DNA from: Schistosoma haematobium
Taxonomy: Eukaryota > Platyhelminthes > Trematoda > Strigeidida > Schistosomatidae
Assembly (NCBI RefSeq): GCF_000699445.3
Contig: NC_067198.1
Coordinates: 44,330,691-44,394,690 of the forward strand
DNA length: 64,000 nt
Reading direction: 5' to 3'
Part shown: positions 51,501-55,139 of the stretch, in pieces
Layout: the number at the start of each line of letters is the position of its first letter
Position numbering within the stretch: the stretch's first letter is position 1
Program-made: the position numbers and the translations under genes
The notes under the pieces: generated by a model
The model's input: only the letters and a program-made list of their open reading frames with translations
Database searches by the model: none
Told to the model about the DNA's origin: nothing

Positions 51501-51879
51501 GCCATCTGATCGTTCAATGTGGTTAAGTTATATTCACTTGATATTGTTTACTTTTATCTTCTCATTGTTATTTAGCACTGAAACATTTAAGTGATGAATC
51601 TGAGATAGAACAAACCACTCATCCTGGATTCCATTGATAGCTACTAGACCATCTTTGCTTTAAAAAAAACTTATCTTTCCACTTTTAATATTCAATTACA
51701 ATACAAATTTTTCAAAGAAATCATTATTGAACTTACCCTGCTTGATCTGGATTTGCATAATTCACTTTATCAGATATTTTACCAAATTTTATAGATTGTC
51801 CATTAACATTCATACTACTTAAATGATGGATAATACAAATAAATGAATAAATGAATAGAAATGAATTGAATGGAGTCAT
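16249..51879 (-). CDS. Secreted four-FAS1-domain protein (TGFBI/periostin/fasciclin-like), complete 14-exon gene
   Basis: Exons (minus): 51879-51737, 48897-48805, 46159-46023, 44244-44127, 41636-41513, 39178-39101, 36829-36617, 34146-33906, 30829-30680, 29632-29415, 26081-25945, 23259-23079, 20648-20478, 16527-16249; 2283 nt, 760 residues, with consistent phases and GT/AG at every intron. Residues 1-23 are a signal peptide; 48-105 a Cys-rich EMI-like segment with [10 protein letters not shown], as in TGFBI/periostin. FAS1 domains lie at about 125-231 (YTIFAPST), 240-382 ([22 protein letters not shown]), 384-545 ([13 protein letters not shown]) and 551-695 ([13 protein letters not shown]). There is no C-terminal hydrophobic tail, so it is secreted rather than GPI-anchored. 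Sequons NMT (539) and NQT (555). Inferred role: extracellular matrix or cell adhesion. Domains 3 and 4 are quite diverged. Confidence 0.9.
16690..16862 (-). mobile_element. Family B tRNA-hammerhead SINE
   Basis: Tail, ribozyme region 16735-16780 (core CUGAGGAG and GAAA intact; stem I ACACUA/CAGUGU with one mismatch) and part of the tRNA segment. Lies just upstream of FAS1 exon 14, in its intron. Confidence 0.78.
17340..17735. mobile_element. Sm-alpha-like SINE, head-to-head inverted pair
   Basis: Minus copy 17340-17570 (tail first, then hammerhead, then tRNA end) abuts a plus copy 17575-17735. Plus core reads CUAACGAG, so probably inactive. Confidence 0.78.
18085..18500. mobile_element. Family B SINE, head-to-head inverted pair
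   Basis: Minus half 18085-18255 and plus half 18260-18500, with tails outward and tRNA parts inward. Both ribozyme cores are mutated. Confidence 0.78.
18600..18790 (-). mobile_element. Family B SINE
   Basis: Tail tatcaaaagggggtttttgtgg, then the ribozyme 18692-18737 and the start of the tRNA part. Confidence 0.8.
18692..18737 (-). ncRNA. Hammerhead ribozyme in family B SINE
   Basis: Order on minus: stem I GUACUG, core CUGAGGA, stem II G-UCC/GGA-C with a 7-nt loop, GAA, stem III AUGGUCAU, cleavage-site C, stem I CAGUGC. Stem III differs from the family's ACGGCCGU by a paired C-G to U-A change. Core positions all fit the hammerhead consensus. Confidence 0.72.
18800..19385. other. FAS1 gene intron, nothing recognised
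   Basis: No exon needed by phase here and no repeat matched. Confidence 0.4.
19388..19520 (+). mobile_element. Family B SINE, 5'-truncated
   Basis: Starts at the end of the tRNA part (cgagagtcgggatcgtgg), contains the ribozyme 19414-19459 and the tail to ctcaactattaaaatt. Confidence 0.78.
19414..19459 (+). ncRNA. Hammerhead ribozyme in family B SINE
   Basis: Stem I GCACUG/CAGUGC perfect, core CUGAGGA, stem II GUCC/GGAC, GAAA, stem III ACGACCGU. Cleavage-site base is U rather than C (GUU), which usually cuts more slowly. Confidence 0.68.
19870..20275. mobile_element. Sm-alpha-like SINE, head-to-head inverted pair
   Basis: Minus half 19870-20060 and plus half 20060-20275, with part of a monomer tail between. 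Plus ribozyme 20205-20262 has perfect stem I AUCCAG/CUGGAU but core CCGACGAG. Confidence 0.78.
20417..20467. repeat. (GA)n microsatellite
   Basis: About 25 AG units, within 12 bases of the donor of FAS1 exon 13; reads (CT)n on the gene's sense strand. Confidence 0.95.
20478..20648 (-). CDS. FAS1 gene exon 13
   Basis: [40 protein letters not shown]. The donor gtaggt is followed within a dozen bases by a (CT)n tract (on the sense strand). Phases 0/0. Confidence 0.85.
20770..21340. repeat. GC-richer block, probable decayed repeat, unnamed
   Basis: Composition stands out from the AT-rich flanks (caccacccctccttgtgggaag, gacctgtctgacatggtag). No conserved ORF and no second copy in this window; it resembles non-LTR retroposon 3' sequence only in style. 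Confidence 0.4.
21697..21995 (-). mobile_element. MITE-like element, copy 2
   Basis: The best-preserved copy, bounded by gagactataatttatgga and the inverse ...ataaataatagtctc. Colinear with the inverse of 688-985. Confidence 0.68.
22160..22600 (+). repeat. Unnamed dispersed repeat H, copy 1
   Basis: Matches 45090-45250 plus 45700-45960 (ccaggctaa, gaaaaggc, tagtattttagat, tttctggc). Copy 2 carries an LTR-like insertion in the middle. A third partial copy is at 25535-25660. Confidence 0.55.
22833..23040. mobile_element. Family B SINE remnant forming a near-perfect hairpin
   Basis: Left arm catgagtcgatctaaactag and right arm its close inverse, meeting at gcgtggatgcgcactgctga. The tRNA parts are lost, leaving two tail and ribozyme halves in inverted order. 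Confidence 0.75.
23079..23259 (-). CDS. FAS1 gene exon 12: FAS1 domain 4 start
   Basis: [31 protein letters not shown], then [13 protein letters not shown] to a gtaaat donor. Reading through would stop after two codons, so splicing is favoured because exon 13 continues in frame. Phases 2/0. Confidence 0.83.
23625..24010. repeat. Unnamed dispersed repeat (CAGT-headed family), copy 3, partial
   Basis: Shares gagtggatgcacct and gtcattcaa... with 38640-38700 and later diverged text. No coding motif. Confidence 0.45.
24306..24815 (-). pseudogene. Gypsy-type integrase fragment
   Basis: Minus-strand reading gives [13 protein letters not shown] (an integrase catalytic Asp), [16 protein letters not shown] (with the catalytic Glu), then after a frameshift [20 protein letters not shown] and [16 protein letters not shown], the block found in Ty3/Gypsy integrases. 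Stops and the frameshift near 24670 mark it as dead. It lies within FAS1 intron 11, in the gene's own orientation. No LTRs were seen around it. Confidence 0.88.
25070..25203 (+). mobile_element. Family B SINE, 5'-truncated
   Basis: Begins inside the ribozyme (gctgaggagtcccacaatgg) so stem I is half lost; then tail. Confidence 0.78.
25535..25660 (+). repeat. Unnamed dispersed repeat H, partial copy
   Basis: cagatatttatagcat...agaatgttcttcc...ttctgaagttcttagagc; weakly matches 45710-45900. Confidence 0.4.
25945..26081 (-). CDS. FAS1 gene exon 11: end of FAS1 domain 3
   Basis: [40 protein letters not shown]. The H2-type box is poorly conserved. Acceptor TTTCCAG, donor gtaagt; phases 0/2. Confidence 0.82.
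26275..26805 (+). mobile_element. Unnamed ~520-bp retroposon (family D), copy 5, full-length
   Basis: Starts near caccttggtacggccgagag and ends gtttaaataaataaataagc. The clearest example of the family with its AAAT tail. Confidence 0.75.
27125..27745 (+). mobile_element. RTE (SR2-like) 3' end with shared stop codon
   Basis: RT C-terminal region: [20 protein letters not shown], then VLL followed by a TAA at 27337-27339 where other copies read YG.ET, then LLWERTNQ and [10 protein letters not shown], ending aacaggcgtaagta. Nearly identical to 37064-37480 including the TAA. Confidence 0.88.
28160..28440 (-). mobile_element. Family B SINE
   Basis: Ribozyme region (core CUGAGGAG, stem I partner lost), tRNA part (inverse of B box near 28235) and the gttaatgtctaac 5' segment, followed by a stray plus-strand tail at 28390-28440. 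Confidence 0.75.
28805..28990. mobile_element. Family B SINE remnant, inverted halves
   Basis: ttgagatcatgaatgaataa on the left and its inverse gatccattcatgatttcaat on the right, around a decayed ribozyme (gacgagacggtcatcc). Confidence 0.7.
29118..29385 (+). mobile_element. Family B SINE, full tRNA-ribozyme-tail
   Basis: gttagacattaacaccgttg, tRNA-like part, ribozyme region with first core C changed to U, tail. It ends about 30 bases from the donor of FAS1 exon 10. Confidence 0.8.
29415..29632 (-). CDS. FAS1 gene exon 10: FAS1 domain 3, middle
   Basis: Includes [20 protein letters not shown] with the Tyr-His pair found in FAS1 domains. The upstream acceptor AAATAG follows a nearby (ATT)n run. 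Phases 1/0. Confidence 0.88.
29656..29683. repeat. (ATT)n microsatellite
   Basis: About nine ATT units just upstream (sense) of FAS1 exon 10. Confidence 0.9.
29868..30216 (+). mobile_element. RTE (SR2-like) 3' end, decayed
   Basis: ttggctggataccatcagcaac, gaggaaattttgaaaaagacg and the end gagtaacagacgtaagtaagta. Confidence 0.78.
30366..30660 (-). mobile_element. MITE-like element, copy 3
   Basis: Ends in atccataaattatagtttc; inner text matches copy 2 (gattatgatttacagttga, agaattagattt). Abuts the donor side of FAS1 exon 9. Confidence 0.62.
30680..30829 (-). CDS. FAS1 gene exon 9: start of FAS1 domain 3
   Basis: [37 protein letters not shown]. Acceptor GCCATAG, donor gtaagt; phases 1/1. Confidence 0.88.
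30895..31175. mobile_element. Family B SINE with short inverted leading arm
   Basis: 30895-30963 is an inverted tail; 30964-31175 is a plus copy with tRNA part (ctagctcagtggtttagtgg, gggttcgaatctcg) and ribozyme. Confidence 0.82.
31112..31157 (+). ncRNA. Hammerhead ribozyme in family B SINE
   Basis: Stem I GCACUG/CAGUGC perfect, core CUGAGGA, stem II with a G-U closing pair, GAAA, stem III ACGGCCGU, cleavage base U. Confidence 0.68.
31330..33299 (-). mobile_element. Decayed LTR element candidate with ~400-bp direct repeats
   Basis: 31330-31705 and 32885-33299 match in the same direction (taagttaaatacaagaatg / taagtcaaatacgagaatgg; gatttaggaagaatg; tttgtccagaggctagaata). On minus each repeat starts TGTAG, as LTRs do. 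The 1.2 kb between has no readable gag or pol and includes a Sm-alpha insertion. A related piece is at 53600-53700. Confidence 0.5.
32185..32545 (+). mobile_element. Sm-alpha-like SINE
   Basis: tRNA-like part (attcaatagctaagtggcta, gagttcgagtcccg), decayed ribozyme (agatgatgagttc) and full tail (ggcaatatcgaggcaatc). Confidence 0.78.
33520..33825. mobile_element. Family B SINE, head-to-head inverted pair
   Basis: Minus half 33520-33680, plus half 33685-33825 truncated at the start of its ribozyme (gatgtgcactgc). Confidence 0.78.
33906..34146 (-). CDS. FAS1 gene exon 8: FAS1 domain 2, second half
   Basis: Eighty codons with ANHVIS (reduced YH motif), [20 protein letters not shown] and [18 protein letters not shown], the clearest FAS1 H2 box of the protein. 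Phases 0/1. Confidence 0.92.
34430..34852. mobile_element. Family B SINE with inverted leading arm
   Basis: Inverted tail 34430-34490, then a plus copy with the long 5' segment (agtggagttcaaccaggtct), tRNA part, ribozyme 34716-34761 and tail. Confidence 0.82.
34716..34761 (+). ncRNA. Hammerhead ribozyme in family B SINE
   Basis: Stem I GCACUG/CAGUGC, core CUGACGA, stem II GUCC/GGAC, GAAA, stem III ACGGCCUU (one mismatch), cleavage-site C. Confidence 0.65.
34860..35285. other. FAS1 gene intron, nothing recognised
   Basis: Contains a Lys-rich short ORF (35137-35325) that runs into SINE sequence; I see no reason to call it a gene. Confidence 0.4.
35300..35490 (-). mobile_element. Family B SINE
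   Basis: Tail, damaged ribozyme, partial tRNA part and gttaatgtttaacttcaa. Confidence 0.74.
35950..36150. mobile_element. MITE-like element, partial copy 4
   Basis: ggttgatctcagttcgtaata and following text match the middle of copies 1-3; both ends are missing. Confidence 0.45.
36165..36560. mobile_element. Three nested family B SINE pieces
   Basis: Minus copy 36165-36375 with intact ribozyme, a short plus piece 36375-36430, then another minus piece 36431-36560 ending at the exon 7 intron. Confidence 0.76.
36220..36265 (-). ncRNA. Hammerhead ribozyme in family B SINE
   Basis: Stem I GCACUG/CAGUGC perfect, core CUGAGGA, stem II G-UCU/GGG-C (wobble pairs), GAAA, stem III ACGACCGU, cleavage-site C. 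All core bases fit the consensus. Confidence 0.75.
36617..36829 (-). CDS. FAS1 gene exon 7: FAS1 domain 2, first half
   Basis: Seventy-one codons with [19 protein letters not shown] and [16 protein letters not shown]1-type box. Acceptor TTTTTAG, donor gtaagt; phases 0/0. Confidence 0.9.
36905..37665 (+). mobile_element. RTE (SR2-like) 3' half, longest RT piece
   Basis: Open from 36926 for 112 residues ([51 protein letters not shown]) to a TAA at 37262-37264, then [20 protein letters not shown], and the end gagtaacaggcgtaaataat. Same TAA as at 27337. Confidence 0.88.
37670..38390. other. FAS1 gene intron, nothing recognised
   Basis: AT-rich; no exon or matching repeat seen. Confidence 0.4.
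38396..38990 (+). repeat. Unnamed dispersed repeat (CAGT-headed family), copy 2, longest
   Basis: (CAGT)n head, then the text shared with 1183-1500, then a GC-richer 3' part (tcgcggtccccaaccagg) only weakly seen at 23700-24010. Confidence 0.58.
39101..39178 (-). CDS. FAS1 gene exon 6: end of FAS1 domain 1
   Basis: Twenty-six codons ending [11 protein letters not shown], the H2-type box (NG.IH.I). Phases 0/0. Confidence 0.87.
39300..39430 (+). mobile_element. Sm-alpha-like SINE tail
   Basis: Only the tail (gaattgaagcaatatcg ... gaccaattataatcttaag). Confidence 0.65.
39515..39840 (+). mobile_element. LTR of an unnamed retrotransposon
   Basis: 326 bp bounded by TGTTGGAATC and GGACTTAACA (TGTT...AACA ends). 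Contains TATATAAA at 39769-39776 and AATAAA at 39791-39796. No target duplication flanks it, and the sequence after it (ggctgggctaggcagg) may be element leader, so it may be a 5' LTR with the body lost. Confidence 0.6.
39769..39776 (+). promoter_or_regulatory. TATA box of the LTR
   Basis: TATATAAA, with AATAAA 20 bases downstream, a compact U3-R layout. Confidence 0.5.
40010..41035. other. FAS1 gene intron, nothing recognised
   Basis: May include body sequence of the LTR element to its left, but no gag, protease or RT motif can be read on either strand. Confidence 0.4.
41037..41432. mobile_element. Family B SINE, head-to-head inverted pair
   Basis: Minus copy 41037-41325 complete from tail to the 5' segment; plus copy 41345-41432 keeps only ribozyme 3' part and tail. 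Outer ends are near-inverse of each other (tagttgagatcatgagtcaa / ttgactcatgatctcaacta). Confidence 0.82.
41431..41468. repeat. (TA)n microsatellite
   Basis: Directly follows a family B tail, 45 bases from FAS1 exon 5. Confidence 0.93.
41513..41636 (-). CDS. FAS1 gene exon 5
   Basis: Middle of FAS1 domain 1: [18 protein letters not shown] and [20 protein letters not shown]. Acceptor TACATAG, donor gtaagt; phases 2/0. Confidence 0.85.
41905..42425 (+). mobile_element. Family D retroposon, left arm of large inverted repeat
   Basis: Full copy ending ttcaaataataaattatat. 41928-42414 is almost identical to the inverse of 43268-43755: translations of the two arms are the same over 67 and over about 70 residues in two frames. 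Confidence 0.82.
42430..43262. other. Spacer of the inverted repeat
   Basis: AT-rich; includes a family B 5' piece at 42920-43070 (gttagactttattaccgttg, tggtctagagtttaag). The small ORF 42711-42893 has no recognisable motif. Confidence 0.5.
43262..43765 (-). mobile_element. Family D retroposon, right arm of large inverted repeat
   Basis: Inverse of 41905-42425. Differences cluster at the A-rich tail; the body is near identical. Confidence 0.82.
44127..44244 (-). CDS. FAS1 gene exon 4: start of FAS1 domain 1
   Basis: Codes [10 protein letters not shown] ... [24 protein letters not shown] is the FAS1 H1-type box. Donor gtaata is weaker than the others; phases 1/2. Confidence 0.85.
44310..44720 (+). 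mobile_element. Sm-alpha-like SINE, more than one monomer
   Basis: Begins with a monomer tail (caatgggaagatacaagtaa), then a full unit: actcagtagttaagtgg, gagttcgagtcac, ribozyme 44484-44550 with CUGACGA intact and an AA insertion after the GUC, tail, and the start of the next junction. Confidence 0.82.
45085..45960 (+). repeat. Unnamed dispersed repeat H, copy 2, interrupted
   Basis: 45085-45250 and 45700-45960 together match 22160-22600; the middle is an LTR-like insertion. Confidence 0.55.
45268..45638 (+). mobile_element. Probable solo LTR with internal (TA)n
   Basis: 371 bp running from TGTTAG to CTAAC, short inverted ends, with a TA run at 45466-45514 where a TATA box would lie, then cttgcgttgtgcttattg and gtaagtggggctacgacgcg. 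No clear target duplication. Confidence 0.5.
46023..46159 (-). CDS. FAS1 gene exon 3: CCAGYEK segment
   Basis: Codes [17 protein letters not shown], whose CC.GY.K motif is shared by TGFBI and periostin, then two more Cys before the first FAS1 domain. Phases 2/1. Confidence 0.9.
46235..46735. mobile_element. Family B SINE, head-to-head inverted pair, nearly complete
   Basis: Minus 46235-46475 and plus 46478-46735. Both have tRNA parts (gggttcgaatctccc at 46566-46580), both ribozymes damaged (CUGAGAAG; GAUUAAAC). Outer ends agaaggggttttgtgg / ccacaaaaaacccctt. Confidence 0.83.
47110..47480 (-). mobile_element. Sm-alpha-like SINE, more than one monomer
   Basis: Ribozyme 47145-47189, tRNA part 47215-47290 (inverse of ggttcgtgtccaag), then the tail of an upstream monomer and a plus-strand tail end at 47440-47465. 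Confidence 0.8.
47145..47189 (-). ncRNA. Hammerhead ribozyme in Sm-alpha SINE
   Basis: Stem I AUCCAA/UUGGAU fully paired where the family has AUCCAG/CUGGAU, core CUGACGA, GAA, stem III ACGUGCGU, cleavage GUC. Stem II is weaker (A-C at the closing pair). Confidence 0.68.
47698..48100 (+). mobile_element. RTE (SR2-like) fragment, decayed
   Basis: aaccttcaataccaatgtcaag, tactgtacggagctgaaaca, then ttaggaacaaatgatggaga. Stops before the 3' motif. Confidence 0.75.
48225..48695 (+). mobile_element. Family B SINE, full copy preceded by a tail fragment
   Basis: Tail 48225-48295; full unit 48335-48695 with the 5' segment (agtggagttcaaccaggtct), tRNA part, intact ribozyme and tail ccacaaaccccttctga. 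Confidence 0.85.
48560..48605 (+). ncRNA. Hammerhead ribozyme in family B SINE, best candidate for activity
   Basis: Stem I GCACUA/UAGUGC fully paired although the family has GCACUG/CAGUGC; core CUGAUGA; stem II G-UCC/GGG-C; GAAA; stem III ACGGCCGU; cleavage triplet GUC. Every invariant position of the hammerhead consensus is present. Confidence 0.8.
48805..48897 (-). CDS. FAS1 gene exon 2: Cys-rich EMI-like part
   Basis: Codes [26 protein letters not shown] (Cys 52, 67, 75). Acceptor ATTCAG, donor gtaagt, phases 2/2. Confidence 0.85.
49110..49350. mobile_element. Family B SINE, inverted pair, truncated
   Basis: Minus tRNA part (inverse of gggttcgaatctcgc) 49115-49230, then plus ribozyme 3' part and tail 49235-49350. 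Confidence 0.78.
49755..50090 (+). mobile_element. RTE (SR2-like) composite: inverted 5' end joined to 3' end
   Basis: 49755-49900 is the inverse of the element's 5' end (same strand text as 54990-55130, where the element is on minus); 49903-50090 is the 3' end in plus orientation, ending gagtgacaggcgtaagtaagtaagta. Confidence 0.75.
50248..50450 (-). mobile_element. Family B SINE
   Basis: gctagaccaccatggaagg, ribozyme with core CUGAGAAG (damaged), tRNA part 50340-50405, then an odd plus-strand tail end. Confidence 0.76.
50985..51090 (-). repeat. Unnamed dispersed repeat F, partial
   Basis: Inverse of the gctacttatatc...ctggcagcag part of the family. Confidence 0.45.
51210..51660 (-). mobile_element. 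Sm-alpha-like SINE with partial plus-strand partner
   Basis: Minus unit: tail 51225-51320, ribozyme 51355-51415 (core CUGACGAG, cleavage AUC), tRNA 51430-51510; then 51590-51660 is a plus-strand ribozyme remnant. It ends about 75 bases from FAS1 exon 1. Confidence 0.78.
51737..51879 (-). CDS. FAS1 gene exon 1: start and signal peptide
   Basis: ATG at 51879. I chose [13 protein letters not shown] because a hydrophobic stretch follows at once; the frame is open further upstream without a good start. Ends after NYANPDQA in phase 2, donor gtaagt. Confidence 0.82.
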
Positions 51880-52244
51880 ATTATGATTATGATTGTATAT
51901 AACTGATAACGTTGAATTCACTGAGTTATATGTAGTGTGTGTATATATATACAAGTTACTGTCAATTGAATGATGCCAACTGGATAAAATGTATGGTGAT
52001 TTAGTTATGCAAAATCGGATTGTTTTAATGAACAAATGAACATTGAATTTCAGTATATTTAATAATGTTGAATGAAAAACTATAAACAAAGGATGTTAAT
52101 TGATGATTTATGGACATAATGTAGGATGAATAGTTTGTATTAACTGAATTCCTATAAAATTGAAAAAAAAATTTGTTTAAATTGAATATTATATAACTAT
52201 ATCCAGAAATAATATAATAATTTCAATAGGTTATAACTAACTTG

Positions 52245-52895
52245 ATAGAGAAACTCTGGTAGATGTGGAATCTATCACATATATCGGAAGCATCATCGAT
52301 GAACAAGGAGGTTCAGATGCACATGTAAAGTCGAGCATTGGCAAAGCAAAGCAAACGCCGTATTCCTACAATTGAACAACAATTGGAACTCATAACAAGT
52401 GTCTGTCAACCAATATCAAAGTCACAATCTTCAATACGAACGTCAAGACAGTCAGTTCTATTGTATGGAGTTGAAACTTGCAGAAATACTTCAACCATCA
52501 TCAAACATGTACAAGTATTTATAAATAGTTGTCTACGCATGATACTCAACATCCATTGGCCGAATACAATCAACAACAGCCTACTGTGGGAGGACACGAA
52601 CCAGCTTCCAGATGAAGAGGAAATTTTGCAAAAGAGGATGGAAATAGTTAGGACATACATTACGCAAATCACCAAACTGCATCACGAGGCAAGCCCTAAC
52701 TTGAAATCCTGAAGGGAAGCAGACAGGCGGAAGGCCGAATAACACATTACATCGGGAAATAGAAGCAGATATGAAAAAGATGAATAACAACTGTAAAGGA
52801 CTGGAAAAGATTGTCCAGGACAGGGTTTGATGGAAATTACTAGTAGGTGGCCTATGCTCCTTCACGAGGAGTAACAGGCGTAAGTAAGTAAGTAA
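52245..52895 (+). mobile_element. RTE (SR2-like) 3' half, decayed
   Basis: [18 protein letters not shown] at 52280-52335, then frameshifted matches to LLYGVETCRNT and LLWEDTNQLPDEEEI, ending gagtaacaggcgtaagtaagtaagtaa. Lies 0.4 kb upstream of the FAS1 start. Confidence 0.84.
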
Positions 52896-53127
52896 AAACT
52901 CCTCGGTAATTGGGTATCTGGAATATAGAGAGGACCGACGCTCATGATAACACTCGTATGACAGATAACGATTGCGACAATTTTGCAACGTTGAAAACAA
53001 GATATCTCAAAGATGAATAACCTATCGTATTGTAATGGAGTAGAACACAGGTGAAGATAACCGATTATATTCAACACATAGTTACAGTTACTTGATAAAA
53101 TAGAAAAACCATACTCTAATATTTCAT

Positions 53128-53300
53128 TTGCGAAATGTTCATTAAATGTCTCAGATTTCATTGTTCCTGCATTTTCATACTAATTGCTTTCTGTTCCCGT
53201 TCTTCCCTTCTTGATCTTCTCAATCTTCTGCTGCCAGACATTTTATTTCTTATTCGTCTTATATACTACTTATATCGATATAAGTACCATATACCACAGT
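53128..53300 (-). repeat. Unnamed dispersed repeat F, partial
   Basis: Inverse copy: tgttcctgcattttcatact, ttctgctgccagacattt, tactacttatatcgatataag. Confidence 0.55.
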
Positions 53301-53589
53301 AGGACAGATGAACCTACATTCATTTATTACTACATTATAATCAAAATCATGACTTTGGTACTTAGTGAATACTATCAACCCTGAAAATTTTCATCCAGGA
53401 AACTTTATTGTCTTTCTTTATTGTGAAAGTATTTAGAATTTATTTACTGAAGGAATTTGTCTATTCCTCTCTTAAGTTCTTTATGATTGGAATTGAGTTG
53501 ATAACGCTTTCCATGGACTAAATAAAATGGAGTTGAAAGACGAAATCATTATGAGCAATTATACTTTTAAACTCTACAAAATGAGAACT

Positions 53590-53700
53590 TTTAGTTACCC
53601 GAGATCTGACTCCAAATTCATCGTTTCTAATTGTTATCGAATGATTGCTGTCAAAATATACATCCCGGCTACCCTCGTCTATAATCATCGACTTAACTCG
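53590..53700 (-). repeat. LTR-edge fragment related to 32800-32940
   Basis: gatctgactccaaattcatcg, tcaaaatatacat and aatcatcgacttaactcgcg match the sequence around the left edge of the right repeat of the 31-33 kb element. Confidence 0.4.
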
Positions 53701-55135
53701 CGTTGATGATTAGCACGTACTTCTTCCTGTCGGCTCTAATGTTCTTCTTCACTTGCTTGTTTGCTTCTATGTATTCAGCTTGTGCTTGAACTTTCTCTGC
53801 TCGTGTTCGGCTGTTGTTAACTGCTGCCTTCTTGTTCCTCCTTTCTTTGATCTTGTTCAGAGTTTCTATAGAAATCCACTCCTTATGATGGTGTTTCTTT
53901 AGGCCCAGAACCTCTTGACATGTTGAAGCTAATGCTTCTTTGATGCCTTTCCAGTTGTCCTCCATAGTAGTTTCTTCTTACTTCAGTAGATCTTGAAAGG
54001 CTTTGAACCTGTTGTTGAGAGCTATCTTGAATTCATTGAGTCTGTCAGTATCTCCGAGGAAGGCTGTATTAAACCTTTGTATTGCTGTTTGTCCACTTGT
54101 CCAGTTCTTCTTTAGCTTCAGTTTTAAATTGGCTACAACTAGGTGGTGATCTGAAGCTATGTCAGCACGTCTCCTGGTTCTCACATCTCCCATTGTCCTT
54201 CGGAACTTTTTATTGATGCAAATGTGATCTATCTGGTTCTCTGTAGTGTGGTCCGGTGAGATCCATGTAGCTTTGTTTGTACGTTTGTGTGGAAATATTG
54301 TGCCTCCTATGACCAATTTGTTGAATGCACACAGATTTGCAAATCTTTCTCCATTTTCGTTTCTCTCTCCCAGTCCATGTCGTCCCATAATATCTTCATA
54401 TCCGATGTTGTCTACTCCGACTTTGGCATTTAGACCTCCCATCAGATTGGTGAGGTCCTTTCTTGGACACTTCTCTATGATTGATTGCAGTCGCTCGTAG
54501 AATTGATCTTTAATGTCGTCGATGCTTTCATTGGTTGGTGCATTACATTGGACAATATTCATTGTGATCCCCTCCTTCTTCGTTTTGAATGATGCTTTGG
54601 TGATTCAAGATCCGTAAGATTCACATCCTAAAGGTGCATTTCGTGCTACTTTGGACAGCATTAGAGCGACTCCCTGAGTGTGTGGAGCATTTTCCTCTTC
54701 GTGACCGGAGTATAGCAGCATCTCTCCCGTATTTAGCCTTTTCTGTCCAGCTTGGGTCCAGTGGGTTTCGCTGATTCCCAGTACTGCCAAGTTGTATCTC
54801 CTCATTTCCGTTGCTATTTGACTGGTGTTTCTAGTCTCCCACATTGTTCGGATGTTTTATGTACCTTCAAAAATTGTTGCTCTGATTGTTAGAAGAGGCA
54901 TAGGCCTCGTGACTTCCGAAGGAACTCGGCTTTCAATATGAAGCGTCACAATTCTTCTAAATGAGGACCTTCTGACTCCCAAGCAGAGTTTAAATGGTTT
55001 GAATTATTTTTTCTCGTTAGCGTTTTTTTTAGCGAGTTAGTTTTCTACGAGATGGGGTTGCTAACCACATGCCCAACCCTCCTACTTTACCCGAGCTTGG
55101 GACCTGCAGTAACTCTAGAAGAGCTATAGGCGGTG
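53690..55135 (-). mobile_element. RTE (SR2-like) 5' half with AP-endonuclease domain
   Basis: Frames in order from the right: 54844-54605 (ETRNTSQIATEMRRYNLAVL, GISETHWTQAGQKRLNTGEM), 54562-53978 (QFYERLQSIIEKCPRKDLTN, GGLNAKVGVDN, WISPDHTTENQIDHICINKK, ADIASDHHLVVANLKLKLKK) and 53965-53693 (MEDNWKGIKEALASTCQEVL, EWISIETLNKIKERRNKK). The D-H pair of ASDHH is the endonuclease catalytic end. Two in-frame stops separate the frames and little else is broken, so it is younger than its neighbours. RT and 3' end are missing, an unusual 3' truncation for a non-LTR element. Confidence 0.9.
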
Positions 55136-55139
55136 TTAA

